Assembly: GCA_900770945.1 (NCBI GenBank)
Contig: CAAGME010000048.1
Coordinates: 61,057-125,056 of the forward strand
From: Clostridia bacterium
GTDB lineage: Bacteria; Bacillota; Clostridia; Christensenellales; Borkfalkiaceae
DNA: 64,000 nt
Direction: 5' to 3'
Both the position numbers and the translations under genes were made by a program. The notes below the pieces were generated by a model. The model searched no databases. It worked only from the letters and a program-made list of their open reading frames with translations, and was not told where the DNA came from. Of this stretch, positions 37,296-46,499 are shown one piece after another (within the stretch, counting starts at the first letter, position 1; the number at the start of each line of letters is the position of its first letter).

Positions 37296-40262
37296 TTACT
37301 CTTGGACTTTTGATTCCGTTATTTCGCCTTTTTTGCTTTTTATTGCGTAGATAATAACGTACGAAGCTAAAGCCGCCGTTACGGCGAATATTACCGCGTC
37401 AACGGCAAGAAGTGCGATTACCCACGAAGGCGTGGTGTAAGCGTAAACTATGCCTTTGCCGTAACCGTTCATCGCGCAAGAGTTTGCGACGGTGTACAGT
37501 ATGTTTTTTGCAGCGCGGCGGATACAGGTTACGTCCGTTGAGGAAGTCGTTTGCTGCGGCGACTTGCCCGCTGAAAGGTTCAAGTCTCCTCCGGCGCGAA
37601 TCATCTGATCGGTGTCCATGTATTTTTTAAGGTTGAAGTCGGTTATAACCATTCCGTTAAAGCCCCATTCTTCACGCAAAAGGGAAGTAAGGAGCGCGTA
37701 GCTTCCGCCCGTCCATACGCTGCCGATACGGTTGAACGAGGACATAACGGCGGTAGCTCCGCCATCTTTGACGGACATTTCGAACGGCAGGAAGTAATTT
37801 TCACGCATGGCTTGTTCGTTTGCCCATGTCAAAAGTCCGTTATCGTCGCGCTTTGTTTCCTGTTCGTTCAAGGCAAAATGTTTAAGGTATGTGTAAACGC
37901 CCTTGCTTCTTGCGCCCTTAACGACGTTTGAAGCCATTACGCCCGACAAAAGTCCGTCTTCGGAATAGTATTCGAAGTTTCTTCCGCCGAACTGCGAACG
38001 ATGCAGATTCATTGCGGGAGCGTACCAGCCGGAATACGGTCTGCCGTCGCCCTTTTCGTTTCCGATTAAGCCCTCTTCGCCTATCATTTTTCCCATTTCG
38101 AGAGCTAAATCTCTGTTCCAGGTTGCGGCAAGCACGCTTTCGCTTGCGTAATAACAAGTGTCGTAAACCGCGCTGTCGCCCATAAAGAGAGCAAAGCCCA
38201 TAGGTCCGTCCGCGTCGGTGGTGAGAGGTTTATCTATACTCTCTATCGCAAGAGTACGGAAGTTGCCCGTCGAAATGAGCGAAACCATTTCGGAAACGGT
38301 GAGTTGATTTAAAAGCTTATCCCAAAGTTCGTCGTCGTAATCCTTGCCGATGAGTTGCCAAAGCTTTACGTCCGTTCTTTCGGAAGAAAGCGAGGTTTTA
38401 CTCTGCTCGGGCATAGAGGAAGAATACCACGGATCGGACTCGTTGCTCGAAGATTTCACGCCCCAGGTGTTTATGAATTCCTGCGTGACGGAGCGGTAAT
38501 TCTTATCGGTCGCGCCTTTTAAGACGTTGAAGTTTACAAAATTGTTTTTACGGGAAAGATATTCTTTCACTCCGGACGAAACGTCGTCGAAAAGGTTTGT
38601 TATCGTAGTATCGGTAACGCTGTCTTTTTCGTACTTAAAGCCGCCCGCGGGGACTTCGTAAGTGAATTTTGCTACTTCTGAATCGGCATGACAATGCGAT
38701 GAGTTGCCGATATAAAAAGTGTACGTTCCGCCATCGAGTTCGTAGCCTTTAAACCCGTTGCCGTTTGCGTCGGAATAGTCGTAGGAAGCCATTGCGCGGA
38801 CGTCAAGTTCGACTTTGACTTTTTTAGTGCCGCCGCTTTTGGAAATAATTTCGGTTTTTGCAAAATCGCCGAGAACTATGTGAGATTTTTCTATTCCGCC
38901 GGCGGTATAGGGCGCGGAATACCACAGCTGAACGACTTCCTTGCCGTCATAGCTTCCGTTGTTCGTGACGGTAACTTCAAAGGAAAGTTTTCCGTCTTTT
39001 TCAAGCGTTGCTCCGCTCGGCGTCATCGGCGTGACGGTTTTTGAAAATTCCGTATAAGAAAGACCGTAACCGAAGGGATAGCAAACGTTTTTATCATACC
39101 AATCGCCGCCCGCTTCGTAACCTTTTGTTTCGTAATAACGGTAGCCCGTGTAAATTCCTTCGCGGTATTCGACAAACCAGGCGTTGCGCGCCTTGTTGTT
39201 GAAATAATAACGGTTTCCGTCGGCTTCGAGATTGTTGCCGAAGTTGAACCACGTGGGGTCGAGCGTAAAATCTTTGGGGAGAATGTCAACCGTTCTGCCG
39301 GACGGAGATACGTCGCCTTTTAAAATTTTGCCTAACGCCGTTACGCCTTTCGCGCCCGGGTCGCCAAGAAGAAGCGCGGCTTTGATTTTCGCATTGTACG
39401 CGTAGTGCGCAGGGTCGGTTAAAAAGCCGAATTCAATCGGCGACGCGCTGTTCACAACGACGATAACTTTGTCGAAGTTGTCGCAAGCTTCCTTTATCAT
39501 CGCCGTTTCGTTTGCGTCGAGTTCGAGGTAATGGTCGTCTTTATTTCTTGAGCCGGCAACCTTATCCGTACCCGTCCAATCGGTGTACGAATTGCCTTTT
39601 TTGAACATTGTTCTGGGCAAATCGTAGCCTTCGCCGCAAATTCTCGAAATAACGACGATAGCCGCGTCGTTATAATCCGCATACGAACTTTTCACGGTAT
39701 CGGGGTAAGGAAGAGAAGCCTCGCCCGTCGGAAAGCCCGTTAAAACGTCGCCCATGGTGGGCGTTGCGGCTCTGCCTGAGCCCGACTGCGAACTCTTGTA
39801 ATATTCGCGAAGTTTGGGGTTGACGGTAAAACCGGCGGAAATAAGCGCGTCCGCCAAATCGACTTTAACGTCTGCGCTCGAACCGGAGTTGGAGCCGGAA
39901 CCGCCGATTATAAGGTTGACGGAGTTTTTTCCGAATACGGTTATTTTACGCTCGCTTTTTAAGGGAAGCGCGTTATCTTCGTTTTTCAAAAGAACTATTC
40001 CCTCTTCGACTATGCGCTCGTTCAAAGCGTTTGCGGCAGTAAGCGCCTCGTTTTTGCTTTTATAAGAAGATTCGTAATAAACGTAATCGTCGGGATTACC
40101 TTTTTTAAGCACGCGTTTGCTACCGCCGGCAGCCGAGCAAATGGTGTAATAAAGAAAATCCACCTGAGTGAGAACGATAGAAACGGTAACTAAAAATACA
40201 AGTAGTCCCGCAAAAACGTACGTCCAGACAGCCAGAGCTTTTGTGTGTTTGTTCTTTTTCAT
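37296..40262 (-). CDS. second membrane-tethered GH3 glycoside hydrolase
   Basis: A 988-residue paralogue of the GH3 protein at 27-30 kb, with the same unusual layout. An N-terminal anchor (TYVFAGLLVFLVTVSIVL) lies near residues 14-31. The GH3 C-type domain comes first (EGIVLLKNEDNALPLK and acid/base loop CGEGYDLPR), then a fibronectin-like domain and the TIM barrel (KHFALNEQE and nucleophile D875 in GMVITDFNLKKYMD). A C-terminal membrane segment lies near 948-975. The two proteins differ enough that they are old duplicates or separate acquisitions. I start at 40262, preceded by AAAAGGAAAAG. The gene follows the cloverleaf-like element and the two-component pair. Substrate unknown. Confidence 0.9.
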   Translation of the reverse strand: MKKNKHTKALAVWTYVFAGLLVFLVTVSIVLTQVDFLYYTICSAAGGSKRVLKKGNPDDYVYYESSYKSKNEALTAANALNERIVEEGIVLLKNEDNALPLKSERKITVFGKNSVNLIIGGSGSNSGSSADVKVDLADALISAGFTVNPKLREYYKSSQSGSGRAATPTMGDVLTGFPTGEASLPYPDTVKSSYADYNDAAIVVISRICGEGYDLPRTMFKKGNSYTDWTGTDKVAGSRNKDDHYLELDANETAMIKEACDNFDKVIVVVNSASPIEFGFLTDPAHYAYNAKIKAALLLGDPGAKGVTALGKILKGDVSPSGRTVDILPKDFTLDPTWFNFGNNLEADGNRYYFNNKARNAWFVEYREGIYTGYRYYETKGYEAGGDWYDKNVCYPFGYGLSYTEFSKTVTPMTPSGATLEKDGKLSFEVTVTNNGSYDGKEVVQLWYSAPYTAGGIEKSHIVLGDFAKTEIISKSGGTKKVKVELDVRAMASYDYSDANGNGFKGYELDGGTYTFYIGNSSHCHADSEVAKFTYEVPAGGFKYEKDSVTDTTITNLFDDVSSGVKEYLSRKNNFVNFNVLKGATDKNYRSVTQEFINTWGVKSSSNESDPWYSSSMPEQSKTSLSSERTDVKLWQLIGKDYDDELWDKLLNQLTVSEMVSLISTGNFRTLAIESIDKPLTTDADGPMGFALFMGDSAVYDTCYYASESVLAATWNRDLALEMGKMIGEEGLIGNEKGDGRPYSGWYAPAMNLHRSQFGGRNFEYYSEDGLLSGVMASNVVKGARSKGVYTYLKHFALNEQETKRDDNGLLTWANEQAMRENYFLPFEMSVKDGGATAVMSSFNRIGSVWTGGSYALLTSLLREEWGFNGMVITDFNLKKYMDTDQMIRAGGDLNLSAGKSPQQTTSSTDVTCIRRAAKNILYTVANSCAMNGYGKGIVYAYTTPSWVIALLAVDAVIFAVTAALASYVIIYAIKSKKGEITESKVQE

Positions 40263-40416
40263 GTCGATATCTTTTCCTTTTGGCTTTTTTTTAGAGAAGA
40301 ACGGTTTAAGAAGAACTTCCCTTTTACGGGCAACATTGTAACACAACAGCGAATTTTTGTGTTAGGTTTTGACGCAACTTGCGAAAAAAACGACGTAATC
40401 GTGAAAAAAATTGAAA

Positions 40417-40560
40417 ATTGAGAGTTGAAAGTTGAAAATTGAGGTCGAAATATGCGTGCCTTGCACGCTCGATATTTGCTCTTTCAGAGCAATCGATATA
40501 GCCGCTTTGCGGCATATCGATTGCCCGCGTGCGGGCAAATATCGAGCGCACTTGTGCGCA
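40417..40560. repeat. cloverleaf-like palindromic element with a TTGAAA-repeat tail
   Basis: The core at 40467-40547 has perfect 13-base outer arms (GCTCGATATTTGC and GCAAATATCGAGC). Inside are perfect 11-base arms (GCAATCGATAT at 40489-40499 and ATATCGATTGC at 40514-40524) capped by GCCGCTTTGCGGC. Side hairpins (TTGCTC/GAGCAA and TTGCCCGC/GCGGGCAA) make a four-way fold possible. Flanking hairpins sit at 40454-40468 and 40546-40559. A run of TTGAAAATTGA-type repeats lies at 40418-40442. It occupies the gap between the histidine kinase and GH3 genes. I see no gene in it. It looks like a small mobile or folded-RNA element. Confidence 0.75.
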
Positions 40561-40594
40561 TAAGAAAAACAGCGCAATAAATGCGCCGCCTTTC

Positions 40595-41917
40595 TTAGGT
40601 TTCTACCGCGAACGGGAAAATTATCGTCAGCGTAAACACGCCGTTTTCGGCGGTAATTCTCAAATCTCCGTTGTATTTTTGAGAGATAAATCTTATACTT
40701 TTTAAGCCAAAGCCGTGATACGCTTTATCTTTCTTAGCCGTTTGTATTTCGCCGTTTTCGATTTTGAGTGCGCCGTCAAAGTAATTAAACGCATTGACGA
40801 CAAGCATTTTTCCGCTTGCTTTCACCTTTAAGCTTATAACCCGCTTTGCCTCTTCTATCTTTAAAACGGCTTCGATCGCGTTGTCGATTATGTTACCGAA
40901 AAGCGCGTAGATATCTTCTTTTTTCATAAAATTCAGTCTTTCGCCGTCAACTATGTAACCGAAGTTTATGTTTTCTTTATTGCAAAGGAGCGACTTTTCC
41001 GTCAAGATGACGTCAAGCGCGTCGTTGCCCGTTTTGGCGGAAGAATCGTAAATTGAGATATGCTCTTCGAGTTCGCTCAAAACGTCCTTGTTGACTGCGC
41101 CGTTGCCGATAGAGTGAATCTGATGCTTTAAGTCGTGGCACTTCATATTGATTATCTCTATGTTTTGCTTGGACATTTCGTATTGCTTTTTCTGAATTTT
41201 CCAAATTTCACGCATGGCGTCGAATTCGCTTTCGACCTGCTGCCTCGTTGCAACCTCGAATTGAAGGTACATTGCGATGACGCAGCAAAGCATGTTGTAA
41301 ACGCTTATTATGAGCGAATATTTAACGAGTTTTTCGTCCGAGTCGTAAACGACGAACGCGTTCAAGAGAATATCGACTGCAAAAATAACAACGGCAAAAA
41401 CGAAAACGAAGTCTTTTTGCAACTTAATCTGCCTTGATTTTTCTATCTTTGTCGCAAAAAAGACGTAGCCTAAAAAATAACAAAAAACGTAAACGCTCAG
41501 GTACATCGAAAAAACGAATAGATTAGGGAAAATATCCGTAAACGACGACGAACCGTAAAAGTCCGAACCCGGCGAAGATTTGAACAGCACGAGAAAAACG
41601 CTGTAAAGTTCATAAGATAGGTGCTGAACGGTATAGCCCGCAAAGGCGCAAAAAAGTATCGTGAACCAAGTTTCGTCGAACATGAATTTGCCGACAAGAA
41701 CAGTCAAACCGAAAATCGCGGAAAAAAGGAATGCGCACCAGAAAGGATTTTGCTCGCCGGCGGGCAGAAGATACGCCAAAGCGCAAACGACGGCGACCGA
41801 CAACAAAAGTCTGAGCGGAAAAAAACTTCTTTTTTTCTTTCTCGTTAAAAACAGAAGTTCCGCTATCATTAGTTCCGCAACGAAAAGAAACGATTTGTAA
41901 AACTGAAACTGCGTCAT
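40595..41917 (-). CDS. AgrC-like membrane sensor histidine kinase
   Basis: A 440-residue kinase. The first ~220 residues are six or so membrane helices, like peptide-sensing AgrC kinases. A dimerisation segment then holds the phospho-accepting histidine in CHDLKHQIHSIG (H261, with H265 nearby), the HDxxKH form of this family. A GHKL ATPase domain ends the protein, with the N box FGNIIDNAIEAV near 338-349 and G box HGFGLKSIRFI. Its ATG lies two bases after the response-regulator stop, so the pair is coupled. No AgrB/AgrD-type peptide genes are adjacent. The target may be the following GH3 gene, by position only. Confidence 0.88.
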   Translation of the reverse strand: MTQFQFYKSFLFVAELMIAELLFLTRKKKRSFFPLRLLLSVAVVCALAYLLPAGEQNPFWCAFLFSAIFGLTVLVGKFMFDETWFTILFCAFAGYTVQHLSYELYSVFLVLFKSSPGSDFYGSSSFTDIFPNLFVFSMYLSVYVFCYFLGYVFFATKIEKSRQIKLQKDFVFVFAVVIFAVDILLNAFVVYDSDEKLVKYSLIISVYNMLCCVIAMYLQFEVATRQQVESEFDAMREIWKIQKKQYEMSKQNIEIINMKCHDLKHQIHSIGNGAVNKDVLSELEEHISIYDSSAKTGNDALDVILTEKSLLCNKENINFGYIVDGERLNFMKKEDIYALFGNIIDNAIEAVLKIEEAKRVISLKVKASGKMLVVNAFNYFDGALKIENGEIQTAKKDKAYHGFGLKSIRFISQKYNGDLRITAENGVFTLTIIFPFAVET

Positions 41918-41919
41918 TT

Positions 41920-42651
41920 TCAGGCATTCACTCCGAGATATTTATTGAGAAGCGACATAAACTCTTTTTTGCGCAAGTGCGAAATAGTCAGTTTTTCCGC
42001 CTCTCCGCCGCTTTTTCCTTTCGACACGAAAAGCGTAAAATCCATAACGCCCTCGACGTACTTTAAGTTGACAAGGCAATAATTGCTGCACTTGGCAAAA
42101 TTGTGTTCGAGAAAAAGCGATTCTATCTTATTGAGCGACCCGCGGGATTCGTATATTCTGTCGGTCGTGTGAAAGCTCAATTTGTGCTGATAAACGTCGA
42201 TGTAGCGTATATCCGAAAGCGGAATGAACTTAATCACGCCGTCGTCGTTTATCTTGAATTTTACGATATCTTTGCGGTTAAGGATTTTTTTCAACACTCT
42301 GTCGAGCTTCATAGAAAAATCTTCGTAAGTGACGGGTTTTAAAATGAAGTCGTCGGCGTCAACCTCGTAGCCGCGGATAACGTACTGCTTCATGTTTGTA
42401 ACAAAGACTATAGAAACGTCGTCGTCGCGCTCGCGTATTTTATGAGCGAGATTGAGTCCGTCCATAAGCGGCATTTCTATATCAAGAAAAATAAGGTCGT
42501 AACGGGAAGTAAACGACTCGATAAAATTGACGGGGTTCGGATAGTAATCTATCGCGAACTGCTCGCCTTTTTTTGCCGAATAGTCGGCAAGATATTTTGA
42601 AAGAGTCTCTTTCACTTTGTTTTCGTCGTCAACAATAGCAACGTTAAGCAT
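41920..42651 (-). CDS. LytTR-family response regulator
   Basis: A 243-residue regulator. The receiver domain (1 to about 120) has the acidic pocket D8-D9 and the phosphorylation site D57 (FLDIEM). The switch residues lie in VSIVFVTNMKQ, and the lysine is in DFILKPV. A LytTR DNA-binding domain follows (about 135-243, with IRYIDVYQHKLSFHTTD). The ATG at 42651 has GGAGG seven bases upstream. A sigma-A promoter lies at 42701-42729. It forms an Agr-type two-component operon with the kinase behind it. LytTR proteins usually control surface, bacteriocin or virulence-type genes. Confidence 0.92.
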   Translation of the reverse strand: MLNVAIVDDENKVKETLSKYLADYSAKKGEQFAIDYYPNPVNFIESFTSRYDLIFLDIEMPLMDGLNLAHKIRERDDDVSIVFVTNMKQYVIRGYEVDADDFILKPVTYEDFSMKLDRVLKKILNRKDIVKFKINDDGVIKFIPLSDIRYIDVYQHKLSFHTTDRIYESRGSLNKIESLFLEHNFAKCSNYCLVNLKYVEGVMDFTLFVSKGKSGGEAEKLTISHLRKKEFMSLLNKYLGVNA

Positions 42652-42700
42652 TTTTGCCTCCATGTCTCGCGGTCACAATCGGCTTACCGCATACAATTAC

Positions 42701-42729
42701 ATTCTACATTATTTTTTTAAAACTTTCAA
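42701..42729 (-). promoter_or_regulatory. promoter of the two-component operon
   Basis: TTGAAA, 17 bases, TAGAAT on the minus strand. Confidence 0.75.
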
Positions 42730-42871
42730 GTACTTTTTTCGATTTTTTTAACAATTATATCCATTCCTGCCCTTTTTAAAAATACATTTTTAAAAAAATT
42801 TTCCGTTCGGATTTTTTCTTGTGAATTTCTTTACACTCGTTTAACGCCGACTATTATCGAAAGATGTGCTG

Positions 42872-42902
42872 CAAAAAACCGCCGTCGCTAAAAAGCGGCG
42901 GC
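42872..42902 (-). terminator. terminator behind scpB
   Basis: GCCGCCGC pairs with GCGACGGC on the minus strand, followed by GGTTTTTT. Confidence 0.82.
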
Positions 42903-42939
42903 GCAAAAAAACGTCGATAATCGACTTATAGGCGGGTTT

Positions 42940-43713
42940 TTATTGTTCGTCGTTTCCTTCTGTTGCGGCATCGTCGTCGGACGAATCGTAGTCGTCGCCG
43001 CTGAAAACCGTATACTCCTCGCCGTCGAGAAAGTCCGGGATTTCTTCTTCCGAGATATCGCCAAGTTCGCTTTCGGCTTCGCCGCGCGTTTTAACGTCGG
43101 TAATATCGACGGTTGTCGGGCGTTCCTGCCCTTCGATATATTCGTCCTTTTTAAAGAGGTAAGAATCGGTATCGGCTGTGCCGTTGACGGCGCGAATACG
43201 CGACATGAGTTCGTCATAGTCGGGCAAATCGTCGAGAGAGGATATCTGGAAGCGTTTTAAAAACTCGTCCGTAGTGCCGAAAAGAACGGGTCTGCCCACT
43301 GCGTCCTTTCTGCCGACGATTTCGATTATGCCTAACTTTAAAAGTGTTTGTACGGCGTACTCGCTGTTGCCGCGGATTTCTTCCAAATCAAGCCTCGTTA
43401 CGGGTTGTTTGTACGCGATAATCGCCGCCGTTTCAAGCATACTGCGAGAAAGTTCTCTTTCTCTTATGGGGTTTAAAACGAGCGAAACGGGTTCGACGTA
43501 CTTAGGGTTGGAAGCAAACTGCAATTTGCCGTTGAAAATTAAAAGGTTTATGCCGCACGGGTCGGAATAGGTCTTTTGAAGTTCCTTTGCGGCTTTCAAA
43601 ACGTCTTTGTCGGTGCAATCGAGGTGTTCGGAAATGTCCTTTATCGCCACTGCTTTGCCGTTTACAAAGAGTATGGATTCAATTATATTCGTCAATTTCT
43701 CCAAGGTCTTCAC
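42940..43713 (-). CDS. scpB: ScpB, chromosome-segregation and condensation protein
   Basis: Winged-helix subunit of the SMC-ScpAB condensin, up to 257 residues. The N-terminal two winged helices (LTNIIESILFVNGKAVAI ... MLETAAIIAYKQPVTRLDLEEIRG ... GIIEIVGRKDAVGRPVLFGTT) are typical. The C-terminal ~70 residues form a strongly acidic tail (EEEIPDFLDGEEYTVF). The GTG start at 43713 overlaps scpA by 35 bases and has CAGGA very close. A TTG at 43701 is an alternative start, so the exact beginning is uncertain. It is the last gene of the M50-scpA-scpB run. Confidence 0.93.
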   Translation of the reverse strand: MKTLEKLTNIIESILFVNGKAVAIKDISEHLDCTDKDVLKAAKELQKTYSDPCGINLLIFNGKLQFASNPKYVEPVSLVLNPIRERELSRSMLETAAIIAYKQPVTRLDLEEIRGNSEYAVQTLLKLGIIEIVGRKDAVGRPVLFGTTDEFLKRFQISSLDDLPDYDELMSRIRAVNGTADTDSYLFKKDEYIEGQERPTTVDITDVKTRGEAESELGDISEEEIPDFLDGEEYTVFSGDDYDSSDDDAATEGNDEQ

Positions 43714-44470
43714 TCCTGTCGGGGTTGAGAGTTACCGTTATGTCCCCGTAAATTTCTTGTTGTAAGCATTTTATGTACTGAAGCTTTAATAGTTCGAGCA
43801 TAGCCTGAAACGTGGTTATGAGTTCGGCGCGCGAACAATCAAGCGGAAAAAGTTCGAAAAAGCTGCATTCTTGTTTATCGAGAAGTTGTTCGCGAATGTA
43901 AGCTATTTTATCCTTAACGGTAAAGACTTCTTTCGGAATTTCCTTTTTTGTCGTCTTTTCGGCTTGGCGTAAGTCCGCCCTCGTCATGACTCCGACAAAG
44001 GCTTTGATAAGCCCTTCGAGGTTAAAGTCCGTGTAGACGATGCGCACGTCGTTCGCGCTGTCGTCCGGGGCTTTGTAGAAGCTTGCTGTGTTTTCGCGCG
44101 TTTTAAGCTTTTCTGCCTCTTCTTTAAAAATTTTGTATTCTTCAAGTCTGCGGATTAAGGCTTGTTGCGGGTCTTCCTCTTCCGTCTCGTCGTCAAACGG
44201 CGTAGGCGGCAGAATGGCTTTCGCTTTAATTTCGAGAAGCGTTGCCGCCATCGAAAGATATTCGCTCGCCTTTTCGATATCAAGCTCGTCAACGGAATTG
44301 ATGTACTGCAAGAATTGATCGGTTACTTCCGACACGAAAATGTCCTTAATCTCTATTTCCGACTGTTTGACGAGATATAACAGTAGGTCGAGCGGACCGT
44401 CGAAGTTTGAAAGCTTCGTGTTGTAATCGACGACCGACTCGAATTTTTCGGTAATTTTTTCTATACTCAC
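43679..44470 (-). CDS. scpA: ScpA, SMC kleisin subunit
   Basis: Kleisin that bridges the SMC heads, 263 residues. The N-terminal motif FDGPLDLLLYLVKQSEIEIKD at about 24-44 binds the SMC neck. A charged middle and the C-terminal winged helix follow. It starts with GTG, with GAGAGGGAAAGAAA in front, and lies 12 bases after the M50 protease stop. It overlaps scpB, its partner. Confidence 0.95.
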   Translation of the reverse strand: MSIEKITEKFESVVDYNTKLSNFDGPLDLLLYLVKQSEIEIKDIFVSEVTDQFLQYINSVDELDIEKASEYLSMAATLLEIKAKAILPPTPFDDETEEEDPQQALIRRLEEYKIFKEEAEKLKTRENTASFYKAPDDSANDVRIVYTDFNLEGLIKAFVGVMTRADLRQAEKTTKKEIPKEVFTVKDKIAYIREQLLDKQECSFFELFPLDCSRAELITTFQAMLELLKLQYIKCLQQEIYGDITVTLNPDRSEDLGEIDEYN

Positions 44471-44482
44471 TTTCTTTCCCTC

Positions 44483-45208
44483 TCAAATTCCGAATAAGCC
44501 TAAAATAAAGTGCCAGAACATCTCTATCGGTAAGCGTACCCAAGACGTTACAAAATTCATAAACCACCCGAAAATATCGATATATCTAAGTATCGGGAAA
44601 GTCTCTCCGAAAGAGTCGTTCAACGCGGAAATAACTATAAGAACAAGCAGAACTATATAGCCTTTGTCGCGCAAAAACTGAAAAACTTTGCCGCGCTTTT
44701 TATTGAAAACTTCCAAGACGCGGAACCCGTCGAGCGGGTAGACCGGAATCAGGTTGAACACGAATAAGTTAATGTTGAGCGTAAAGATGAAGTAAAGAGC
44801 CCAATACCCGAGCCTCGCTATCGGAACGAAAAACGACTGTTCGGCTGAAAACGCGAAGCCGCCTAAAAAGTGCGTATACAACACAAACAGCGGATAAACG
44901 AGGAACGCCATAGCGATATTCGTTAAAACGCCCGCAACGCTCGTCCAAAAGTATCCTTTTTTGATATCGCGGAAGTTATAAGGGTTAATCGGAACGGGTT
45001 TTGCCCAGCCGAAGTGTGCGAACATAAGCATTAAAATTCCGACAACGTCAAAGTGAGCAAAGGGGTTAAGCGTGTATCTGCCGCTCATCTTGGGCGTATC
45101 GTCGCCGCTTTTTACGGCAGCAAAGGCGTGAGCAAATTCGTGCGCCGGCATAACTATTATAATCGCGATAAAAATCGCAACGTATTGTAAAAGGGTGTTT
45201 ATATCCAT
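44483..45208 (-). CDS. M50-family site-2-type metalloprotease
   Basis: A 241-residue polytopic membrane protease. The zinc site HEFAH lies near residues 23-27 within a first helix (AIIIVMPAHEFAHAFAA), and the second active-site motif is NLIPVYPLDG near residue 152-161. The fold cleaves substrates inside the membrane. The M50-scpA-scpB order occurs in many Clostridia. I start at 45208 (MDINTLLQYV); the upstream extension to 45256 lies in the leader. A promoter is at 45266-45294. Substrate unknown. Confidence 0.88.
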   Translation of the reverse strand: MDINTLLQYVAIFIAIIIVMPAHEFAHAFAAVKSGDDTPKMSGRYTLNPFAHFDVVGILMLMFAHFGWAKPVPINPYNFRDIKKGYFWTSVAGVLTNIAMAFLVYPLFVLYTHFLGGFAFSAEQSFFVPIARLGYWALYFIFTLNINLFVFNLIPVYPLDGFRVLEVFNKKRGKVFQFLRDKGYIVLLVLIVISALNDSFGETFPILRYIDIFGWFMNFVTSWVRLPIEMFWHFILGLFGI

Positions 45209-45265
45209 TCTTCTACCAACTTTCAACGGATTTGAGCGCAAACAAAAAGTTTGCATACAGTGTAT

Positions 45266-45294
45266 AGTATACCTTACTTTTTTAAAAAAAGCAA
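45266..45294 (-). promoter_or_regulatory. promoter of the M50-scpA-scpB operon
   Basis: TTGCTT, 17 bases, TATACT on the minus strand. The spacer and -35 box lie in an A/T-rich inverted repeat (CCTTGCTTTTTT with AAAAAAGTAAGG). Confidence 0.65.
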
Positions 45295-45429
45295 GGTTTT
45301 TTTAGCTTTTTGTATAGCGTAGCACACCTCTGCGAATAAAAAATTAAATTTTTGTCGATAACGGTATACACAAAAAGTCTTTTTTTGTTCGTTTTTTGGG
45401 CTTTAATTCGTATTATTTTAGAAAACCTA

Positions 45430-45458
45430 TTGCTTTTTCGGCATTTGTGTGTTACAAT
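45430..45458 (+). promoter_or_regulatory. promoter of the GT2-XRE pair
   Basis: TTGCTT, 17 bases, TACAAT, about 35 bases before the ATG at 45494, which has GAGAGG in front. Confidence 0.7.
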
Positions 45459-45493
45459 AACTATACGAAAACTCTTGACGAGAGGAAAAATTC

Positions 45494-46498
45494 ATGAAAC
45501 TATTGACAGTAACCGTACCCTGCTACAACTCGGCGGAATATATGGAAAAGTGCGTCGCTTCGCTTTTAAAGGGCGGCGACAGAGTAGAAATCATCATTAT
45601 AGACGACGGCTCCAAGGACGCGACCGGCGAAATCGCCGACCGCCTTGCGGCGGAAAACCCGAGCATTATAAAAGTCGTTCATCAGGAAAACGGCGGACAC
45701 GGCGAAGGCATAAACCAAGGCTTAGCGAACGCCACCGGCAAATACTTCAAAACCGTTGACAGCGACGACGCTTTGAGCGAAGATTTTCCCGCCTTTCTCG
45801 ACAAGCTCGAAAACATCGATGCCGACCTCGTTGTGACGAACTATCGTTATGTTTACGACGACCCGACCAAAAACCACAGCATTTGTTACGACAAAATTTT
45901 CAAGGAAAACAAGGTCTTAACGTGGGACGAAACTGGAAAGTTCGGCATTACGCAGTATTTAACCATTCATTCCTGCACATTCCGCACCGAAACGATGCGC
46001 GAATCGGGAATGGTGCTTCCTAAGCACATATTCTACGAAGACAATCAGATGATTTGCACCGTTCTCCCCAAAGTTCGCAAAATCGCCTATTTTAACTACG
46101 ACCTCTACCTTTACACGATAGGAAGAGAAGGTCAGTCCATGCAAGAGGATATTTTTATCAAGAGGTATAATCACCAGATTACCGTCGCGATAAATTCCTT
46201 TAAGGCGTGCAGACTTGAAGAACTCAAAAAGGTAAGCAAAAAGCTTTACGATATTTTGTATCACGAATTGTATATGCTTATAGGCGGCTCAATAATTTAC
46301 GCAAGAAAGAACGGCAGCGAACAAGCCAAAGCCGACCTTGAAAACATGTGGAAAGAAATGTTTGCTTCCGACGAAGCCTCCGCAAAAAAACTACGCTATC
46401 ATTCGTCGCTTAAATTCATCGCGCCCGACAACGCTTTCGGCAGATGGATGACGAAAGTCGCCGCTTCCCTCGCCCACAAAAAGGTCGGGTTCAATTAA
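45494..46498 (+). CDS. GT2-family glycosyltransferase
   Basis: A 334-residue GT-A fold glycosyltransferase. It opens with LTVTVPCYNSAEYMEKCVASL, then IIIDDGSKDATGEI (nucleotide binding). The DxD-type motif is VDSDDAL near residue 93-99, and FYEDNQM is the catalytic-base region. There are no obvious membrane helices, so it is soluble or peripheral. Enzymes of this type add sugars to surface polymers; donor and acceptor are not readable. An XRE regulator gene starts two bases after its stop and is probably cotranscribed. Confidence 0.9.
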   Translation: MKLLTVTVPCYNSAEYMEKCVASLLKGGDRVEIIIIDDGSKDATGEIADRLAAENPSIIKVVHQENGGHGEGINQGLANATGKYFKTVDSDDALSEDFPAFLDKLENIDADLVVTNYRYVYDDPTKNHSICYDKIFKENKVLTWDETGKFGITQYLTIHSCTFRTETMRESGMVLPKHIFYEDNQMICTVLPKVRKIAYFNYDLYLYTIGREGQSMQEDIFIKRYNHQITVAINSFKACRLEELKKVSKKLYDILYHELYMLIGGSIIYARKNGSEQAKADLENMWKEMFASDEASAKKLRYHSSLKFIAPDNAFGRWMTKVAASLAHKKVGFN

Positions 46499-46499
46499 G

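Noticed and set aside
40324..40577. Two minus-strand frames of about 75 codons
   Set aside because: They translate the palindromic element and TTGAAA repeats; the product is repeat-derived.
45270..45303. Plus-strand terminator
   Set aside because: The A/T-rich inverted repeat with T-run has no plus-strand gene before it; it overlaps the minus-strand promoter of the M50 gene, which explains it better.
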